Shown in pieces: positions 6,155 through 9,134 of a DNA stretch of 9,134 nt. The translations under genes were made by a program, and so were the position numbers. A model generated the notes under the pieces. That model made no database searches. It was not told the origin of the DNA and saw nothing but the letters and a program-made list of their open reading frames with translations. Numbering within the stretch: position 1 is the first letter of the stretch; every line of letters begins with the position of its first letter. The stretch comes from 2-02-FULL-66-14 sp964651335 (GTDB taxonomy: Bacteria; Pseudomonadota; Gammaproteobacteria; Burkholderiales; SG8-39), in assembly GCA_964651335.1 (NCBI GenBank), contig CAZYVT010000102.1, positions 1 through 9,134 of the forward strand, given 5' to 3'.

Positions 6155-7927
6155 TCAGGCCTCGAGCACGTAGGTTCCGGGCGCGTCGGCAAGGCGGGGA
6201 AAGGCCTCGGTCGCGACCTGCGGCGGAGCGCCGGGCGGGCCGCACTTCTGCGCCAGCCACGCGCTCCAGTCTTCCCACCAGCTTCCCGCGTGCTTTTCTG
6301 CATTCGCGTGCCAGTTGTCGGCGCTCTGTCCGCGGTGGGCGCGCGCGACGCGGTATTCCCGCTTCAGCGGCGTCGCCGGCGGGTTGACGATGCCAAGTAC
6401 GTGGCCGGAGCTCGACAACACGAACTGCTTCTCGCCGTCGAACCACGAGTTGATGCGGAACGTCTGGCGCCAGGGCGCGATGTGGTCGTCCTCTGCCGAC
6501 ACACTATAGTGCGGCTGGCGGATGCGCACCAGGTCGATCGGCTCGCCGGCAACGGTCAGGCCGTTGCGCTTCGCGAGGTTGTTCTTCAGGTACATCTCGC
6601 GCAGGTAATACTCGTGCATGCGGCAGGGCATGCGCGTCGTGTCCATGTTCCAGTACAGGACGTCGAACGGCACCGGCGCTTCGCCGTACAGCCATCCGTG
6701 CACCGCGTAGTTCCAGATCAGGCTGTTGGCGCGCAGCAGGCGGAAGGTCGTCGCCATCTCGCGGCCATCGAGGAAGCCGCGGGAGCGCATCAAATCGCAG
6801 ATCCAGCGCACGCTGCCTTCGTCGATGAACACCTCGATGTCCCCCGGCGACTGGAAATCGATCAGCGCGGCGAGCAAGGTCCAGGACGATACGGGGACGT
6901 CGGCCGCCGCCTCATGCCGGCGGTTGAGCCAGGCCATGTAGGCGGCGAGCAGCGTGCCGCCGAGGCAATAGCCGACCGCGTGCACCCGGTCCGCGCCGCT
7001 CACGGCGCGCGCCACCCTTACCGCCTCGTCCACGCCCTGGAGCAGGTAATTGTCGAAGCTCACTTCGGCCATGTCGGAAGTCGGGTTCTTCCAGCTCACG
7101 ATGTAGACGTCGAAGGCCTGCGCGAGAAGAAACTGCACCATGCTTTTCTTCGGCGTGAGATCGAGGACGTAGAACTTGTTGATCCAGGGCGCGATGATGA
7201 CGATCGGCGTTTTCCGCACGTGCGTCGCAACGGGCGCGTAATGGATCAGTTCCATGAGCCGGTTCCGGAACACCACTGCGCCGGGCGTCGTGGCAAGGTT
7301 GCCGCCGACCCGGAAGTCCTCCGGCGTGGTCATGCGCACCGTTCCCGCCTGAACGTCCCGCATGAAGATCTCGAAGCCGCGGCGCAGGCTCTCGCCGCGG
7401 GTCTCGACCGCCTTGCGCATCGCAACCGGATTGCCGAAAAGGAAATTGGTCGGCGCGACCGCGTTCAGCCAGTTGCGCCACCAGAACGCGGCGCGGCGGC
7501 GCGACTTTTGCGACAGGCCGGGAGTCGTGAAGAGCGCGTCCTGGACGTGGCGCGTGCAAAACAGGTACCACTGCTTGATCAGGCTCCACGTCACCTCATT
7601 CGTCCATACCGGGTCCGAAAAGCGCAGGTCGTCGGCCTGCGGCACCACCACGTCGGGGCTGCTGCGCCCCGCGAGGCGCCCGGCGCTGTGCAGCTGCAGC
7701 GTCAACAGATCCACGTAAGCGCGCGACCACTGTTCGAAGAGTTCCTGCGGATGGAGCATCCAGGCGAGCTGGGCGTGCGCGAGCGGCGCGAACATGCCGA
7801 ATGGATCGAGCTTCGACTCGCCGCTCTCGAACAGCTTCTTCCACTGCTCTGCGCCCAGCGTGATCGCTTCGGCGAGCTGCCGCTCGCCCGGAGGCAGCCG
7901 GTGCTCGTCGATCGGCGCTCGGTCCAT
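6155..7927 (-). CDS. phaC: Class I poly(3-hydroxyalkanoate) synthase PhaC
   Basis: Polymerises (R)-3-hydroxyacyl-CoA, mainly 3-hydroxybutyryl-CoA, into storage polyester on the granule surface. The 590 residues are normal for the single-chain class I enzyme. An N-terminal PhaC domain (with PTNFLFGNP and GESLRRG) precedes an alpha/beta-hydrolase domain starting around PIVIIAPWINKFY. The lipase-like box GYCLGG carries the nucleophile Cys321. Asp481 in AEDDHIAPW and His509 in SSGHVLG complete the triad. From memory the Cupriavidus necator triad is Cys319, Asp480, His508, nearly the same positions. The start chosen is ATG at 7927, because GAGGTGA lies five bases upstream on the minus strand. A GTG at 7936 would add three residues but lies inside that site. 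The gene is convergent with the cyclase and 63 bp downstream of the transporter on the same strand. No phaA, phaB or phasin gene is in view. Storage of acetyl-CoA from aromatic degradation is a plausible link but is inferred. Confidence 0.95.
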   Translation of the reverse strand: MDRAPIDEHRLPPGERQLAEAITLGAEQWKKLFESGESKLDPFGMFAPLAHAQLAWMLHPQELFEQWSRAYVDLLTLQLHSAGRLAGRSSPDVVVPQADDLRFSDPVWTNEVTWSLIKQWYLFCTRHVQDALFTTPGLSQKSRRRAAFWWRNWLNAVAPTNFLFGNPVAMRKAVETRGESLRRGFEIFMRDVQAGTVRMTTPEDFRVGGNLATTPGAVVFRNRLMELIHYAPVATHVRKTPIVIIAPWINKFYVLDLTPKKSMVQFLLAQAFDVYIVSWKNPTSDMAEVSFDNYLLQGVDEAVRVARAVSGADRVHAVGYCLGGTLLAAYMAWLNRRHEAAADVPVSSWTLLAALIDFQSPGDIEVFIDEGSVRWICDLMRSRGFLDGREMATTFRLLRANSLIWNYAVHGWLYGEAPVPFDVLYWNMDTTRMPCRMHEYYLREMYLKNNLAKRNGLTVAGEPIDLVRIRQPHYSVSAEDDHIAPWRQTFRINSWFDGEKQFVLSSSGHVLGIVNPPATPLKREYRVARAHRGQSADNWHANAEKHAGSWWEDWSAWLAQKCGPPGAPPQVATEAFPRLADAPGTYVLEA

Positions 7928-7932
7928 GTCGG

Positions 7933-7939
7933 TCACCTC
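7933..7939 (-). promoter_or_regulatory. Shine-Dalgarno deciding the phaC start
   Basis: Minus-strand GAGGTGA, a long match to the 16S rRNA anti-Shine-Dalgarno, five bases before the ATG at 7927-7925. The competing GTG start (7936-7934) is part of this motif and has no comparable site of its own, so the ATG is preferred. Confidence 0.7.
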
Positions 7940-7970
7940 ATCAGTCCACGCACGGGGCCATTGTGCTCCA

Positions 7971-7992
7971 GATCGGCGGCCGGCAGCCGATC
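7971..7992. repeat. Short inverted repeat at the transporter stop codon
   Basis: GATCGGC (7971-7977) and its perfect complement GCCGATC (7986-7992) flank an 8-base GC-rich loop. The repeat lies in the 63-bp gap between the transporter and phaC and runs into the transporter TGA (7993-7991). No T-run follows on the minus strand, so it does not look like a standard intrinsic terminator. It might act as an RNA stability or attenuation hairpin, or be chance in GC-rich DNA. Confidence 0.35.
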
Positions 7993-8857
7993 AGCGCTTG
8001 ATCGCGGGCAAGGTAATCGCGCCGATCACGATGAAGGCGCCCAGGATCTGCAGCGGTGTCACGGCCTGACCAAGGATTCCCCAGGCGAGGAACAGCACGG
8101 CAATCGGCTCGAAATTGAGCACCACCGCATAGTTCGCCGTGCCCAGACGCGGCAGGATGATGAAAAGCGCCGTGATCGCCGAACCGTAGAACACGGTGAG
8201 GAGCGCCAGCCCGTACCATCCCGCCATTGCTTTCGGGAACGCGAAGGCGTCCGTCGCCATCCCGGCGACGAGCACCACGAATGCGGTCACCCCCATCGTC
8301 AGGAATGTGCGCAGCCGCCCATCCACGTCCTTCAGCCAGCGCGCGGTGAGCAGCAGCGCGAGCGCGAACGAGATCGCCGCCCCGAGCGCCCAGGCGATTC
8401 CTCCGGCGTTCACCTGCTTGCCGAACACGTCCAGTGCAAGTGCCAGGCCGATCAGCGCGACGGGCATCGCCACCAGCGCGGCTGGCCGGGGCCGATCGCC
8501 GCCGGAAGACCATGACAGGAGCGCGAGCAGCATCGGAAAGGTGTTGAACGCAAGCAGCGCCAGCGCCACCGGAATCCGCGCCACCGACGAATAGATGCAG
8601 AAACTCTGCACGGCGATGAGCAAACCGATCGAAATGGCCTTTGCAAGCGTGGGGCGCGGCAGCGCCATCGGCACTTGCAGTACGCGCATCAGCGCGAGGA
8701 GAAACAGCGCAGTAAAACCGGAGCGCACCGCGACTGCGGTGGTCACGCTGGCGCCATGATCGAACGCGACGCGCGCGGCGATATGATTCGACCCGAAGGT
8801 CGTGGCGATGACAAGCAGCGCCAGCACGCCGAGCCGGGGCGATAGAATTCCCGTCAT
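7991..8857 (-). CDS. EamA/DMT-superfamily transporter (ten predicted membrane helices)
   Basis: Inner-membrane protein of 288 residues, the usual size for the drug/metabolite transporter family with two five-helix EamA repeats. About ten hydrophobic segments can be read: the first is GVLALLVIATTF (from about residue 10), the last GAFIVIGAITLPAI at the C-terminus. The segment NFEPIAVLFLAWGILG in the penultimate helix is typical of EamA proteins. The frame could extend upstream to 8965, but that extension is polar and low in complexity and lies antisense to the rightmost gene. ATG at 8857 therefore gives the natural short N-terminus before helix 1. The Shine-Dalgarno is weak (GGAA three bases before the ATG). 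The substrate cannot be told from sequence: members export amino acids, metabolites or drugs. It lies upstream of phaC on the same strand, so co-transcription is possible. Two bases of its start codon are shared with the opposing start codon. Confidence 0.9.
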   Translation of the reverse strand: MTGILSPRLGVLALLVIATTFGSNHIAARVAFDHGASVTTAVAVRSGFTALFLLALMRVLQVPMALPRPTLAKAISIGLLIAVQSFCIYSSVARIPVALALLAFNTFPMLLALLSWSSGGDRPRPAALVAMPVALIGLALALDVFGKQVNAGGIAWALGAAISFALALLLTARWLKDVDGRLRTFLTMGVTAFVVLVAGMATDAFAFPKAMAGWYGLALLTVFYGSAITALFIILPRLGTANYAVVLNFEPIAVLFLAWGILGQAVTPLQILGAFIVIGAITLPAIKR

Positions 8858-9134
8858 GGTTCCATTTTCTGGTTTCCGGAAGGCGCGATTCTGGCAGATC
8901 GCCGCCGGTTGGTTTTGCGGAATGCTGCTCGCCTCGGCCGCGCTTGCGTGCGAGGTCCCGGCCAATGAGGGCAGTTCGCCCCTTCGGCGCGTGGTTACGC
9001 GAGTGAAATATCTGCCGGAGACCGAGGCGTGGCAGAAGTCGCTCCCCGAGGGGGCGATTGCGCAGTTCGTTCTGCTCGTCGATTCGCCGCAGAAGATCCG
9101 CGGCCGCTGCTACTGGCCGGTGGAAGTGCGCGCG
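8856..9134 (+). CDS. Probable exported protein of unknown function, 3'-truncated by window edge
   Basis: Open frame of 93 codons running off the window, with no stop reached. The N-terminus looks like a signal peptide: basic residues (FRKAR, 7-11), a hydrophobic stretch (about 12-31, including AAGWFCGMLLASA) and an ALA-C junction at about 31-32, which could be a signal peptidase I site. The sequence before the cysteine is a poor lipobox, so a lipoprotein is less likely. The mature part begins CEVPANEG and contains VVTRVKYLPETEAW and GRCYWPVEVRA. I recognise no named family; it resembles short conserved hypothetical proteins of betaproteobacteria. The ATG at 8856 lacks a clear Shine-Dalgarno. 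ATG at 8922 is in frame but would remove most of the signal peptide. The start is therefore provisional and the C-terminus is unseen. Confidence 0.62.
   Translation, partial: MVPFSGFRKARFWQIAAGWFCGMLLASAALACEVPANEGSSPLRRVVTRVKYLPETEAWQKSLPEGAIAQFVLLVDSPQKIRGRCYWPVEVRA

Noticed and set aside
7971..7992. Inverted repeat considered as an intrinsic terminator of the transporter gene
   Set aside because: The stem is 7 bp with an 8-base loop and has no T-tract after it on the minus strand. It is kept only as a low-confidence repeat.
6290..8515. A very long open frame on the + strand (741 codons) antisense to phaC and the transporter
   Set aside because: Its product is rich in Arg, His and Ala with no recognisable motif. 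It mirrors the codon phase of phaC, which has a complete catalytic triad and family motifs. Long antisense frames are expected in GC-rich genes.
8858..8965. A 36-residue N-terminal extension of the transporter
   Set aside because: It is polar, lies before the natural first membrane helix, and is antisense to the signal peptide of the rightmost gene. ATG 8857 fits the family length.

Overview
The window is GC-rich, gene-dense bacterial DNA. Its gene content (aerobic benzoyl-CoA 'box' pathway, class I polyhydroxyalkanoate synthase) and protein sequences suggest a betaproteobacterium of the Burkholderiales or Rhodocyclales kind. This placement is an inference from family resemblance, and no species is claimed.

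Left part (1-6151, all + strand). This is the downstream part of a box operon in the order boxC (5' end cut off by the window edge), boxB1, boxA, boxB2, then a small class III nucleotidyl cyclase. The four box genes are almost contiguous (1-bp overlap, 7-bp gap, 1-bp gap), and the cyclase follows after 39 bp with its own strong Shine-Dalgarno. BoxA (reductase) and BoxB (diiron oxygenase) turn benzoyl-CoA, O2 and NADPH into the 2,3-epoxide. BoxC opens the ring to 3,4-dehydroadipyl-CoA semialdehyde and formate. The main oddity is two full-length, diverged boxB genes on either side of a single boxA. Both keep all six diiron ligands. BoxB1 looks canonical. BoxB2 differs in residues next to the metal ligands and over its C-terminal third, so it may be a second oxygenase with another acyl-CoA substrate that shares the reductase.

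Right part. A class I PHA synthase gene (phaC, - strand) converges on the cyclase with only 3 bp between the stop codons. Upstream of phaC on the same strand lies an EamA/DMT-family ten-helix transporter, 63 bp away. At the right edge a probable exported protein of unknown function starts on the + strand and runs out of the window. Its apparent start codon overlaps that of the transporter.

Functional reading (inference): aromatic acid degradation yields acetyl-CoA and succinyl-CoA, and surplus acetyl-CoA can be stored as polyhydroxybutyrate by PhaC. The cyclase would be a signalling element co-transcribed with the catabolic genes. I saw no RNA genes, insertion sequences, CRISPR arrays or gene-free stretches longer than about 70 bp. 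The promoter of the box operon must lie left of the window.
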